A stretch of DNA of 64,000 bases from Actinoalloteichus hoggarensis (GTDB taxonomy: Bacteria; Actinomycetota; Actinomycetes; Mycobacteriales; Pseudonocardiaceae). Both the position numbers and the translations under genes were made by a program. The notes below the pieces were generated by a model. It searched no databases and was not told where the DNA came from. It saw nothing but the letters and a program-made list of their open reading frames with translations. Positions 18,002 to 26,829 of this stretch are shown piece by piece (within the stretch, counting starts at the first letter, position 1; the number at the start of each line of letters is the position of its first letter). Location of the stretch: contig NZ_CP022521.1 in NCBI RefSeq assembly GCF_002234535.1, positions 6,122,001 to 6,186,000 of the forward strand, in the 5' to 3' direction.

Positions 18002-18360
18002 CGGCCCGCTCGGGCGCAGGCGCGGGGGCGGGGACGCGGGCCCTGGAGGAATGCCGGGCCCGGACGGCGTGTCCGGCGCCTGCCTGCGAACCGAGTCGAG
18101 CCTGCCGCGGGGGTCCGGAGACTCGGCGGCCCCACCGTGTCTCCAAGGCTCGTCCGCCCTCCCGCCTGTGTGGTCCGGCATGGGCCTGCCGTGCGGTCCG
18201 CGCCGGCCGGGGCAGCGCACCGGGTAGGCCGCACACCGGGCGGCCGTCTCCACCGCGTGCGGGAGCGCCCGTGCGGTCTCGCGGCCGGGCCCGGAGCATG
18301 CTCACGGGTGGCTCCGGCTCCGAGCGAGGCGATCGAGGGGTCCCGCCAGGCGGGACGGGC
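18002..18360. other. Intergenic region, no gene seen
   Basis: 359 bases of very GC-rich sequence between the convergent oxidoreductase and small-protein genes. A short 7-bp stem with a 3-nt loop at 18340-18356 directly after the small gene could be its terminator. Nothing else supported. Confidence 0.5.
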
Positions 18361-18546
18361 TCACTCGTCGTCCGAGTCAGTCGCGGGTTCGGGCGCCCGG
18401 ACGTGCCAGCCGTCGTCGTAGTGCGGGCAGCGGCGGGCCGACAGGCAGCCGGCCGCGGCCCGCACCAGTCGCCGGGCGATGTCCTCATCGAGCAGGGCCT
18501 GATGCGAGCAGGGTTCGCACCGAGCCGCCTCGCTGTACAACGCCAT
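18361..18546 (-). CDS. Small cysteine-containing protein of unknown function
   Basis: 61 residues from an ATG at 18546 with an excellent GGAGGAG upstream; the frame is open further up but those residues are not credible. It begins MALYSEAARCEPCSH, so C10 and C13 form a CxxC, and C34 and C40 (followed by P-H) could complete a zinc site. The C-terminus is acidic. It is divergent from the HTH gene that starts 174 nt away, so both may share a control region. I do not recognise a named family. Confidence 0.6.
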   Translation of the reverse strand: MALYSEAARCEPCSHQALLDEDIARRLVRAAAGCLSARRCPHYDDGWHVRAPEPATDSDDE

Positions 18547-18684
18547 CCCGCTCTCCTCCCTGCCGTGCCGTCCGGGCATGTCCGCCCATCGGCCGCCACG
18601 GGCGCCGATCGTAGCCAGTCGATCACCTGTTGAGACGAGTTCGCGACTCGCCACGGTCGTTCGGCCGTCAAATATGAAGCCTTT

Positions 18685-18717
18685 TTGACTTCTCGTTGGG
18701 TTTTTGCAACATTACGT
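18685..18717 (+). promoter_or_regulatory. Candidate promoter of the HTH-ABC operon
   Basis: TTGACT at about 18685-18690 and a -10-like CATTAC about 19 nt downstream, ending 5 nt before the GTG at 18721. The short distance and lack of a Shine-Dalgarno suggest a leaderless message. The stretch is clearly more AT-rich than its surroundings. Confidence 0.5.
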
Positions 18718-18720
18718 TGC

Positions 18721-18993
18721 GTGAGCCCAGTCCGTCGGGGGAAAGACCTGCCGATCTTCAATCGGATACAGGTGCTGCGGACGGAACGCGGGCTGTCGAG
18801 AGTGGCATTGGCGAAGGAGGTCGAGGTGAATCCCCAGACGATCGGCGCGCTAGAGCGCGGCGATCACTATCCGAGCCTCGACCTCGCCCTGCGGATCTGC
18901 GAGGTCTTCGGACTGCCCGTCGAGGCGGTCTTCAGCCGGACGCCGTTCACACCGTTGTCCGAGGAGCTCTACGGCAGACGGGGCGGATCGTGA
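18721..18993 (+). CDS. Small XRE/Cro-type helix-turn-helix regulator
   Basis: 90 residues from GTG 18721. Almost the whole protein is an HTH_3 domain: NRIQVLRTERGLSRVALAKEVEV (helices 1-2), NPQTIGALERGDHYPSLDLALRICEVFGLPVEAVF. This matches the YozG/YdaS-like short regulators that head operons for ABC transporters or membrane proteins. Its stop overlaps the GTG of the membrane-protein gene. Expected to repress its own operon. Confidence 0.9.
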   Translation: MSPVRRGKDLPIFNRIQVLRTERGLSRVALAKEVEVNPQTIGALERGDHYPSLDLALRICEVFGLPVEAVFSRTPFTPLSEELYGRRGGS

Positions 18994-19754
18994 GAAGACC
19001 CGCGGAACTGCGACGGCGCTACCACGAGATCCGTGTCGCCGCGCATCGACGCCGCCTGGAGCGGCTGGGCCGCACCCTGCCAGGCTGGCGCGACCGGGCT
19101 CACCGCAGGCCGCTGGCGGTCGCCTGCGGAGCGACCGCGCTCGCAGGTGCCGTCGTCGCCGTGGCCTCGGGCGGCGAGCCCGGCTCGCATCAGCTGCTGT
19201 GGCTTGCCCTCGTCCTGCTCTGGGTCGTTCAGTGGATCGTGCTCCGCGTCGTCACCAGCGGCATCTCGGAATCCAGCAGCCTGGTGCTCGACGAACGGGA
19301 GAAGGCCCTGCGGGACAGGACCACCCGGTACGGCTTCATCACGGCGATGACGCTCAACGGGGCGATCTGCGGGGCGCTGGGCTCGCTGGACGGCAGAGAG
19401 GTCACCGCGGCACACCTGGCAGCGGTGATCGCCTCGGTGACCCTGCTCAGCAGTACCGTCCCCGTCGGCGTGCTGGCCTGGACCCTGCCCGACGACGACC
19501 CGGCCGACCTGCTCGACGAGGTCGACACGGCCCCCGGAGTCGCGGCGACTGCGAGGGATGTCACGCCTGAGCCGACGACCACGTCGTCAATACTCCCTTC
19601 GAGGGACACACCGACCACACAGACTGTCCCCACCAGCGAGAATCCCCCGAGAGCCGACGACGGGGCCGCTCGCATCGGGAACACCGCGTCGCCCCCTGCG
19701 GCGACGCCTGAGAGAGACAACCGCACGACGCCAGATGGGGGAGGACGACGGTGA
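18990..19754 (+). CDS. Four-helix membrane protein of the HTH-ABC operon
   Basis: GTG at 18990 overlaps the regulator stop (GTGA). 254 residues: a basic N-terminus (RRxRRRYHE), four transmembrane segments at about 43-61, 66-88, 113-132 and 140-163, and a ~85-residue Thr/Pro/Ser-rich cytoplasmic or extracellular tail. Between helices 2 and 3 stands the charged loop LVLDEREKALRDRTTRYGF, similar in style to the DUF2178-like proteins that accompany small HTH regulators. It probably senses or transmits a membrane signal to the regulator, but that is inference from operon position. Confidence 0.82.
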   Translation: MRRPAELRRRYHEIRVAAHRRRLERLGRTLPGWRDRAHRRPLAVACGATALAGAVVAVASGGEPGSHQLLWLALVLLWVVQWIVLRVVTSGISESSSLVLDEREKALRDRTTRYGFITAMTLNGAICGALGSLDGREVTAAHLAAVIASVTLLSSTVPVGVLAWTLPDDDPADLLDEVDTAPGVAATARDVTPEPTTTSSILPSRDTPTTQTVPTSENPPRADDGAARIGNTASPPAATPERDNRTTPDGGGRR

Positions 19755-20662
19755 CTGAAGCCACCTTAGAGATCGACCGGCTCAGCAAGCGCTATGGCGA
19801 ACTCGTCGCGCTGAACGAGATGACCTTCGACGTCCGCTCCGGCGAGCTCTTCGGGTTCGTCGGCAGCAACGGCGCGGGCAAGACGACCACCATGCGCATC
19901 GCGATGGGCGTGCTGGCCACCGACTCCGGCGAGGTCCGCTGGCAGGGCCGCCCGGTCGACTTCGACACCCGACGCAAGATCGGCTACATGCCGTCCGAGC
20001 GCGGGCTCTACCCGAAGATGAAGGTGCACGACCAGCTCGTGTACCTGGGTGAGCTGCACGGCATGGTCGCCGCCGACGCCCGCCGGGCCGCCGACGAGTG
20101 GACCGAACGACTCGGCCTGGCCGAGCGCCGTAAGGACGAGGTGCAGAAGCTCAGCCTCGGCAACCAGCAGCGCGTGCAGCTCGCCGCCGCGCTGATCCAC
20201 GATCCCGAGGTGCTCATCCTGGACGAGCCGTTCTCGGGGCTGGACCCGATGGCCGTCGACGTGATGAGCAGCGTGCTGCGGGAGAAGGCCTCGGCAGGAG
20301 CGCCGGTGATCTTCTCGAGTCATCAGCTCGAACTCGTCGAACGGTTCTGCGACCGCGTCGGAATCATCCGATCGGGCGAGATGGTGGCCTGCGGCACGGT
20401 CGACGAGCTGCGCGGTGACGCGGCCCTGCGCATTCGGATCGACGTTCCCTCCGCCCAGCCGGGATGGAACGACGCGATCGCGGGCGTGCGTCTCATCGAG
20501 CAGACCGGTTCCGTTCACGTGGTAGAGCTGTCGCCCGGCGTCGACGACCAGCGGCTGCTCGCCGCGGCGTTGGCGACCGGCCCGGTCCGGGAGTTCTCCC
20601 CCCACCGCCCCGCGCTCACCGAACTGTTCCGCAACGTCGTCAGTCAGGAGGTGGCGCAGTGA
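19751..20662 (+). CDS. ABC transporter ATP-binding protein (NatA / drug-resistance type)
   Basis: GTG at 19751 overlaps the previous stop by 4 nt. 303 residues: Walker A GSNGAGKTTT (~39-48), Q-loop region, signature LSLGNQQR (~135-142, an LSxGxQQ variant), Walker B VLILDEPFSGLDP (~156-168), switch His in SSHQLELVERF, and a ~75-residue C-terminal domain typical of exporters of the NatA/DrrA type. Works with the membrane subunit encoded directly downstream. Substrate may be sodium ions, a peptide or a drug; unresolved. Confidence 0.93.
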   Translation: MTEATLEIDRLSKRYGELVALNEMTFDVRSGELFGFVGSNGAGKTTTMRIAMGVLATDSGEVRWQGRPVDFDTRRKIGYMPSERGLYPKMKVHDQLVYLGELHGMVAADARRAADEWTERLGLAERRKDEVQKLSLGNQQRVQLAAALIHDPEVLILDEPFSGLDPMAVDVMSSVLREKASAGAPVIFSSHQLELVERFCDRVGIIRSGEMVACGTVDELRGDAALRIRIDVPSAQPGWNDAIAGVRLIEQTGSVHVVELSPGVDDQRLLAAALATGPVREFSPHRPALTELFRNVVSQEVAQ

Positions 20663-21879
20663 GCGCCCCGACTTCCTCCCGCAGCCGGGCGGTCAGCCCC
20701 ATCAAGGCGATCATGCTGGTCGCCAAGCGGGAGATCGACACCCGGCTCAAGTCGAAGAGCTTCGTCTTCGGCACGCTCGGCCTCGTCGCGGCCATCGCGC
20801 TCTACATCGCCATGATGACCTTCATCGGCGGCCGCGACAGCTCGACGTCCATCGGGCTCACCGGCGAGATGACCTCCATCTCGGCGGAGCTGTCCGCGTC
20901 GGGCGAGGCGCTCGGCGAGGAGCTGGTCGTCAGCGAGGTGTCCGACGTCGCCGCCGGCGAGCGGCAGGTCCGCGACGAGGAGCTGGACGTCCTGGTCGGC
21001 GGCACGCCCGCCGCACCGCAGGTGACGGTCAAGACCGACCTCTCCGACACCGTCGAGGTCCTGTTGTCCGGCATCGCTCAGCAGGCGGCGCTGAATGCCC
21101 AGCTGACCGCGGGCGGTCTCGATCCCGCACAGGTCCAGCAGGACGTCGCGGCGGCGGCGCAGGTTCAGATCACGAACCTCGAAGAGGCGAACCCGCAGCA
21201 GGCCGAACAGCTCTTCATCGGCATCGCCACCTGCTTCCTGCTCTACATGTCGATGATGATGTACGGCTCCTACGTGGCGCAGGGCGTCGTGGAGGAGAAG
21301 TCGAGCCGGGTGGTCGAACTGCTGCTCGCCACGATCCGGCCCTACCAGCTGATGCTCGGCAAGGTCATCGGCATCGGGGCGGTCGGACTCGTCCAGCTGT
21401 TGTCCATCGCGGTGATCGGCGTCGGCGGCGCCGTGGCGGCCGGACTGCTGACGGTGCCGACAGCCGCGCTGAGCGCCACGCTCTCCGGCCTGCTGTGGTA
21501 TCTGCTCGGCTTCTTCCTGCTGGCCACGCTCGCCGCGGCCTCCGGGTCGCTGGTCTCCCGGCAGGAGGATGTGCAGTCGGTGATGACGCCGATGATGATG
21601 CTCGTCCTCATCCCGTTCATCCTGACCTTCACCCTGCTGGTCGGGGACCCGGAGAACGAGACGGGCGAGTTGCTGTCGATGCTCCCGTTCTTCTCGCCGT
21701 TCATGATGCCGGTGCGGATCGCGACCTCGGTGGTGCCGATCTGGCAGATCGGGGTGGCCGTCGTCGTCAGCCTCGCGGCGGCGGCGGCGCTGCTGGCGCT
21801 GGCCTCGCGGGTCTACTCCAACGCCGTGCTGCGCACCGGCAGCCGGGTGAAGCTGAAGGACGCGCTCACCAAGGCCTGA
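20659..21879 (+). CDS. ABC-2 type permease (NatB-like)
   Basis: GTG at 20659 overlaps the ATPase stop (GTGA). 406 residues: one N-terminal transmembrane helix (~37-57), a ~150-residue extracytoplasmic region (~60-190), then five or six helices (~195-385) including EEKSSRVVELLLATIRPYQLMLGKVIG, the conserved coupling segment of NatB-like ABC-2 permeases. Forms the export channel with the preceding ATPase. A strong hairpin ends the operon. Confidence 0.92.
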   Translation: MSAPTSSRSRAVSPIKAIMLVAKREIDTRLKSKSFVFGTLGLVAAIALYIAMMTFIGGRDSSTSIGLTGEMTSISAELSASGEALGEELVVSEVSDVAAGERQVRDEELDVLVGGTPAAPQVTVKTDLSDTVEVLLSGIAQQAALNAQLTAGGLDPAQVQQDVAAAAQVQITNLEEANPQQAEQLFIGIATCFLLYMSMMMYGSYVAQGVVEEKSSRVVELLLATIRPYQLMLGKVIGIGAVGLVQLLSIAVIGVGGAVAAGLLTVPTAALSATLSGLLWYLLGFFLLATLAAASGSLVSRQEDVQSVMTPMMMLVLIPFILTFTLLVGDPENETGELLSMLPFFSPFMMPVRIATSVVPIWQIGVAVVVSLAAAAALLALASRVYSNAVLRTGSRVKLKDALTKA

Positions 21880-21894
21880 TCCGATCGCTGGACG

Positions 21895-21926
21895 CTCGGC
21901 CCGCTCCCGCTCGGGGGCGGGCCGAG
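21895..21926. terminator. Terminator hairpin after the ABC operon
   Basis: Arms 21895-21904 and 21917-21926 pair perfectly over 10 bp and can be extended inward by about four pairs with one G-T wobble. It lies 16 nt after the permease stop, between convergent transcription units. Confidence 0.65.
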
Positions 21927-22030
21927 TCGTCCGCCAGACCGGGTCATCGCCGAGGCCAGGTCGGCACCCGAGCCGCATCGTCGCCTGAACCGCGTCGACA
22001 CCCCGACCGCGGCCGCCCGAATCGGCGTCC

Positions 22031-23422
22031 TCAGCGGCCGCTGATCTCGCCGTAGCGCCGTAGCGCCTCCTGCCGCTCCTCGGCATGGTCGACCATCGGC
22101 TCCGGATAGTCCTCGGGCACCCCGTCCTTCGCCTTCCAGGGCTCGTGCACCGCCTTGCCCTCGATCGTCCGCAACTCGGGGACGTACCGCCGCACGTAGT
22201 CGCCGTCCGGATCGAAGCGCCTGCCCTGTGTCACGGGATTGAACACCCGGAAGTACGGCGCCGCGTCGGTGCCGCTGCCCGCGACCCACTGCCAGTTGTG
22301 CTGATTCGACGCCAGATCACCGTCCACCAGGGCCGACATGAAATGCCGGGCACCCCACCACCAGGGCAGGTGCAGGTCCTTGACGAGGAAGCTGGCCACG
22401 ATCATCCGCACGCGGTTGTGCATCCAGCCCTCGCGCGCCAGCTGCCGCATCCCGGCGTCGACGAAGGGGAAGCCGGTCTGCCCGGCCTGCCATCGCGCCA
22501 AGCGCTCGTACGCGCCCGCTCCCGTGTCGTGGGTCATCCCGTCGAAGCGCCGATCGAGGTTGCGCCGCGCCGACTCCGGCCGATGCCACAGCACGTCGGC
22601 GAGGAAGTCCCGCCACGCCAGCTCCCGCCGGAAGGCATTCGCGCCCTCGCCCTGATCACCCGCCAGATCGGCCAGCAGCGTGCGGGGATGCAGGCAGCCC
22701 CAGTGCAGGTAGACCGACAGCCTGCTGGTGCCGTCCAGCGCGGGCCGATCCCGCTTCCGGTCGTACTCGGCCAGTCCGTCGGTGCGGAAGTCCGCCCAGC
22801 GGTCCAGCCCGGCCCGCTCCCCGGCCGCGGGCAGCCGGGTCTCACCGAGATCGTCGTCGGCGGGAACGGGCACCGAGGCGGGTCCGCCGCGCACCGCGTC
22901 GGGGTCGACCCAGGCGATCTCGGCGGGATCGCTCGCCGACGGCTGGCGCCATCCGTGGTCACCCCAGACGCGGCGGAACGGGGTGAAGACCCGATAGGGA
23001 GTGCCGTCCGGCTTGCGCACCCGGCCGGGCGAGACGGCGTAGGGGGTTCCGGTGCCGATCAGCTCCACACCCTGATCGGCGAGTAGTCGGCACACCGCAT
23101 CGTCCCGACGCCGTCCGTACGGTCCGGTGTCGGTGGTGACGTGCACGGTGGAGGCCGACACCGCCCGCGCCACCGAGGGAACCGCCTCGACGGGGTCGCC
23201 GCGCACGATCAACAGGCGGCCGTCGAGCTGTTCGGACAGCGCCCGCAGGCAGCGGAAGAGGAAGGTGCGTCGCGGGGCGCCCGCCGGGCCGAGCAGCCGG
23301 TCGTCGAGGACGAACAGGGCCAGGACCCGGTCCGCCCGCTCTCCCGCCGCCGCCATCGCGGGGTGGTCTCCGCAGCGCAGGTCGCGCCGGAACCACAACA
23401 CGCTCGTCTCGTTCCCGGCCAC
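22031..23422 (-). CDS. phr: Class I deoxyribodipyrimidine photolyase
   Basis: GTG at 23422 gives MAGNETSVLWFRRDLR, the normal N-terminus of the family; a TAGCGT box lies 8 nt upstream, so the mRNA may be leaderless. 463 residues: N-terminal alpha/beta antenna-binding domain (~5-135) and a C-terminal FAD domain with the highly conserved ASNQHNWQWVAGSGTDAAP segment (~370-388) and FRVFNPVTQG. The Asn in that segment and the Trp residues of the electron path are present, as in E. coli PhrB. Repairs UV pyrimidine dimers using blue light. Monocistronic. Confidence 0.94.
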   Translation of the reverse strand: MAGNETSVLWFRRDLRCGDHPAMAAAGERADRVLALFVLDDRLLGPAGAPRRTFLFRCLRALSEQLDGRLLIVRGDPVEAVPSVARAVSASTVHVTTDTGPYGRRRDDAVCRLLADQGVELIGTGTPYAVSPGRVRKPDGTPYRVFTPFRRVWGDHGWRQPSASDPAEIAWVDPDAVRGGPASVPVPADDDLGETRLPAAGERAGLDRWADFRTDGLAEYDRKRDRPALDGTSRLSVYLHWGCLHPRTLLADLAGDQGEGANAFRRELAWRDFLADVLWHRPESARRNLDRRFDGMTHDTGAGAYERLARWQAGQTGFPFVDAGMRQLAREGWMHNRVRMIVASFLVKDLHLPWWWGARHFMSALVDGDLASNQHNWQWVAGSGTDAAPYFRVFNPVTQGRRFDPDGDYVRRYVPELRTIEGKAVHEPWKAKDGVPEDYPEPMVDHAEERQEALRRYGEISGR

Positions 23423-23430
23423 GATCGCTG

Positions 23431-23436
23431 ACGCTA
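23431..23436 (-). promoter_or_regulatory. TAGCGT -10 box, probable leaderless promoter of photolyase
   Basis: Read on the minus strand, TAGCGT ends 8 nt before the photolyase GTG. No Shine-Dalgarno is present. Confidence 0.4.
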
Positions 23437-23535
23437 GCGGCAGGCAGGCCCGTGCGCAGCGGGCCGCATGCCCGGCGGGACGAGACGCGACCGTCCGGGT
23501 AGTCGGTCGGCGTGCGGCGCGAACCCGGACACGCG

Positions 23536-23565
23536 CGAGGGGCGCCCCGTTCGGGGCGCCCCTCG
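23536..23565. terminator. Terminator hairpin of citrate synthase
   Basis: Perfect 13-bp stem (23536-23548 with 23553-23565) and a GTTC tetraloop, 15 nt beyond the citrate synthase stop in the direction of transcription. Confidence 0.8.
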
Positions 23566-23580
23566 TGACAGTGCGGCGGA

Positions 23581-24885
23581 TCAGCGCTCGTCGAGCGGGA
23601 TGAAGTCCCGGTTGGTCGCGCCGGTGTACACCTGGCGAGGCCTGCCGATCTTGCGCGTCGGGTCCTCGATCATCTCGCGCCACTGCGCGATCCAGCCGGG
23701 CAGCCTGCCCAGCGCGAACAGGACGGTGAACATCCGGGTCGGGAAGCCCATCGCCTTGTAGATGAGGCCGGTGTAGAAGTCGACGTTCGGGTAGAGCCTG
23801 CGCTCGACGAAGTAGTCGTCGGACAGCGCCCGCTCCTCCAGCTTCAACGCGATGTCGAGCAGTGGATCGTCGACGCCGAGCCTGCCGAGCACCTCGTCCG
23901 CCGTCTTCTTGACGATGGCGGCGCGCGGGTCGTAGTTCTTGTAGACCCGGTGGCCGAAGCCCATCAGCTTGACGCCGTCGGCCTTGTTCTTGACCTTGTC
24001 CACGAAGCTCTCGACGTTGCCGCCGTCGGCCCGGATGCCGTCGAGCATCTCCAGGACGGCCTGGTTGGCCCCGCCGTGCAGCGGGCCGAACAGGGCGTTG
24101 ATGCCCGCCGAGACGCTGGCGAACAGGTTCGCCTCGGAGGAGCCGACCATGCGCACGGTCGCCGTCGAGCAGTTCTGCTCGTGGTCGGCATGCAGGATGA
24201 ACAGCAGGTCTAGGGCGCGGATGAGCGCCGGGTCGACCTCGTAGGGCTCGGCGGGCAGCCCGAAGGTCATCCGCAGGAAGTTCTCCACCAGCCCGTGTGA
24301 GTTGTCCGGGTACAGGAACGGCTGGCCCACGGACTTCTTGTAGGCGTAGGCCGCGATGGTGGGGAGCTTGGCCATCAGGCGGATGGTCGACATCTCGACC
24401 TGATGAGGGTCGAGCGGGTTGAGACTGTCCTGGTAGAACGTGGACAGCGCCGAGACCGCCGAGGAGAGCACCGGCATGGGGTGCGCATCCCGGGGGAACC
24501 CGTCGAAGAACCGTTTCAGGTCCTCGTGCAGCAGCGTGTGCCGCTGGATCTTGTCGGAGAATTCGTCGAGCTGGGCCTGGGTGGGCAGTTCACCGTAGAT
24601 CAGCAGGTAGCTGACCTCGATGAAGTTCGACCGCTGCGCGAGTTGCTCGATCGGATATCCGCGGTAGCGGAGGATGCCTGCGTCGCCATCGATGTAGGTG
24701 ATGGAGGAGGAGCAGGCCGCGGTGTTGACGAAGCCCGAGTCGAGCGTCACCAACCCCGTCTTCGCGAGCAACTTGCCGAGATCGATACCAGACGCCCCGT
24801 CGGTGGCGGGCACGACTGACATCTCATGGTCGCCGCCCTCGTGGCGCAGCGCGACGGAACGGTGAGAATTCGCGTCGTCGGGCAT
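23581..24885 (-). CDS. gltA: Citrate synthase, type II (hexameric-class)
   Basis: ATG at 24885 (MPDDANSHRS) has GAGGGA upstream; two further in-frame starts exist nearby. 434 residues. The citrate synthase signatures are all visible: the N-terminal YRGYPIEQLAQ, the active-site His in GPLHGGANQAV (~275-285), GFGHRVYKNYDPRA (~318-331) and the late catalytic Asp region NVDFYTGLIYKAMG. It condenses oxaloacetate with acetyl-CoA for the TCA cycle. The length and N-terminal beta-domain fit the actinobacterial GltA2. Upstream is an unusually long 760-base gap. Confidence 0.96.
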   Translation of the reverse strand: MPDDANSHRSVALRHEGGDHEMSVVPATDGASGIDLGKLLAKTGLVTLDSGFVNTAACSSSITYIDGDAGILRYRGYPIEQLAQRSNFIEVSYLLIYGELPTQAQLDEFSDKIQRHTLLHEDLKRFFDGFPRDAHPMPVLSSAVSALSTFYQDSLNPLDPHQVEMSTIRLMAKLPTIAAYAYKKSVGQPFLYPDNSHGLVENFLRMTFGLPAEPYEVDPALIRALDLLFILHADHEQNCSTATVRMVGSSEANLFASVSAGINALFGPLHGGANQAVLEMLDGIRADGGNVESFVDKVKNKADGVKLMGFGHRVYKNYDPRAAIVKKTADEVLGRLGVDDPLLDIALKLEERALSDDYFVERRLYPNVDFYTGLIYKAMGFPTRMFTVLFALGRLPGWIAQWREMIEDPTRKIGRPRQVYTGATNRDFIPLDER

Positions 24886-25645
24886 ACTGGTCCCTCTCAA
24901 CACTCGGACGAGACAACGCTCACCGTGCTGGTCGCACTACGCCACCGCAAGCCGAATCGGCTGCCCACAGCTGAAACGTCAGCACCGCCTCGTCGGGGTC
25001 CTGTCTCTCGCCACGCTAGTCCCCTGAATGGCCCTCGCCTACCCATCGCGTTAGCCGGCAGGCCCAGTTGGGATCACAATCACAGATTCGGGGGAGGCTC
25101 AGCTCACAATTCGGCCCGCAGGCGCACCCTCGGCCGTCCGCGCGGGCTTGGGCGAGCGGGCTCGGATGCGACGGATGGTTGCGCTACGGAGTCGTCGACT
25201 ACTCCATCCGAAGGACGGCGGGGGCGGTCGAACGGCCGACCTCGACCCGGGAACGGCGCGCGGTGTCGACGGCGCCCATGAGAGGCACATCGGAGCGCAA
25301 TGAGACGGACATCACACACAGTGATCAGTCTTGGCCGCTGGGCCGTCCGGGGTAGCACCACCGCACGGCGATCGAAAGTATAAATTCTTCATGTTTCGAC
25401 CGGTCTCGGCCACCTCGCCATGACGATCTCTTCGCATTCGACGCCTGGAGACGATAAAGAAACCGCCGAACGTCGGCACTGATCGAGGACACGGAAAGTG
25501 ACAATTCTCGATGTCCTCGATCAGAAGATGTCGGCGGCGGGGCGAATAGTCGACATCATCAGTCACCGAGGGCCCCGAAAACGCCCGTCCGAGCCGTCCG
25601 GTCGCCTGCGGGCGAATATCCGACGGCGACGAGGGGCATTCCGAT
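24886..25645. other. Long intergenic region with an AT-richer patch and an inverted repeat
   Basis: 760 bases between the citrate synthase start and the PfkB-kinase stop, both genes on the minus strand. The right part (about 25370-25530) is visibly more AT-rich than the genome norm. It carries the 13-bp inverted repeat listed separately. Small open frames on both strands lack ribosome binding sites or recognisable products. The left part should hold the citrate synthase promoter. Confidence 0.5.
25479..25524. repeat. Perfect 13-bp inverted repeat with 20-nt spacer
   Basis: Arms 25479-25491 (CTGATCGAGGACA) and 25512-25524 (TGTCCTCGATCAG) are exact reverse complements. Transcribed from the kinase side it would form a stem-loop about 120 nt after the kinase stop, so it could be a terminator or processing site; as DNA it could be an operator. 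Its setting is AT-richer than usual. Confidence 0.6.
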
Positions 25646-26716
25646 TCAGCCCGGAGTGGTCGGGGGACTCCCGGCCGTGGACCACCCCGGCAGCTCGGCG
25701 GCCCACGGCGGCTCGGCGCCCGGCCGGGAACAGGTCAGTGCCGAGGCGGCCGCGGCGAACGACAGACAATCGGCCCAGTCCCCCTCGCCCAGATCCGCGA
25801 GGGCGGTCGGCGTCACGACGCCACGCCGATGCAGCCACGCCAGCACCGCGCCGGAGACGGTGTCCCCCGCACCGATGGTGTCCGCGACCACGACCGGGAC
25901 ACCGGGCACCTCGACGAGGCGTCCGCCGGCGAGCAGGACCACCAGGCCGTCGGCGCCCCTGGTGAGGATCACCGCCGAGGGCCCGGCCTCCTGCCAGCGG
26001 CGCGCCGCCGCGAGCACCCGAGGGTCCAGGCCTGCAGGCTCCTCCTCGGCCGCCGCGGCTCCCGCGGCCTGTCCGCGCCGCTCAGCGGGGTCGCCGGGTG
26101 CGGCGGTCTCGAGGGCGGCCAGCCAGGCGGCGTCGTCGTCGGAGAGCTTGAGCACGCCGACGTCGGGAAGCCAGGACAGGAATCGGCTGCGATACGCCTC
26201 GGCGTCCGGGATGAGCGCCGCCCGGATGTTCGGGTCGAGCAGCGTCAGGGTTCCGCGGCGCGCCGCACGGCGCAGCAGCGACTCGTATCGGCTCGCCCCC
26301 GGCTCCAAGACCATGCCCAGCGTCCCGAGGCAGACCGCGCTCACCTCGGCGGGCAGGGCGTCGGGCTCCTCGACCAGCCGATCGGCGGTCGCGGCGACGT
26401 GAAAGGTGTACCGGGCGGAGCCGCCGTCATCGAGGTCGACGACGGCGAGGCTGGTGGGCTCCGGCCCTCGCTGCACCAACGACACGTCCACCTCGGACGC
26501 CGCGAGCCGGGCAAGCAGGGCGTGCCCGAAGGCGTCGGTGGAGACCCGGGAGAGGAAGCCCGTCGGAACGCCCAGCCTGCCCGCCGCCATCGCCACGTTG
26601 AACGGGCCGCCCCCGAGCCGGGGGGACAGCGAAGCGAGGTCGTCGGCGCCGGATCGCCGTCGGGTCGACCGCTCCGGAACGAGGTCGACCAGCGCTTCGC
26701 CGCCCACCAGGATCAT
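25646..26716 (-). CDS. PfkB-family carbohydrate kinase (fructokinase-like)
   Basis: ATG at 26716 with GAGGAG 5 nt upstream. 356 residues. Ribokinase-fold landmarks: N-terminal VGGEALVDLVP, the glycine pair in GGGPFNVAMAAGRLG (~36-50), and the anion hole with catalytic Asp in VADTIGAGDTVSGAVLAWL (~300-318). The substrate-loop pattern and length fit fructokinases. A ~25-residue Ala/Glu-rich insertion (~205-230) is unusual. It phosphorylates a sugar with ATP; it is the last of three minus-strand genes (epimerase, amidohydrolase, kinase) suggestive of sugar use. Confidence 0.9.
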   Translation of the reverse strand: MILVGGEALVDLVPERSTRRRSGADDLASLSPRLGGGPFNVAMAAGRLGVPTGFLSRVSTDAFGHALLARLAASEVDVSLVQRGPEPTSLAVVDLDDGGSARYTFHVAATADRLVEEPDALPAEVSAVCLGTLGMVLEPGASRYESLLRRAARRGTLTLLDPNIRAALIPDAEAYRSRFLSWLPDVGVLKLSDDDAAWLAALETAAPGDPAERRGQAAGAAAAEEEPAGLDPRVLAAARRWQEAGPSAVILTRGADGLVVLLAGGRLVEVPGVPVVVADTIGAGDTVSGAVLAWLHRRGVVTPTALADLGEGDWADCLSFAAAASALTCSRPGAEPPWAAELPGWSTAGSPPTTPG

Positions 26717-26829
26717 CCGTACTCCTCATCCACGAGATCGCCGCCGCGATCGGCGTCGCCCTGACCTACCAGACACGAGGCCGCATCGGCAAGGCCGTCC
26801 GCCGCGACCAGAGGAGCCCGTCCGAGGCC

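Noticed and set aside
25498-25965. Open frame on the plus strand beginning MTILDVLDQK
   Set aside because: It starts inside the loop of the inverted repeat, has no ribosome binding site, and its second half runs antisense to the PfkB kinase.
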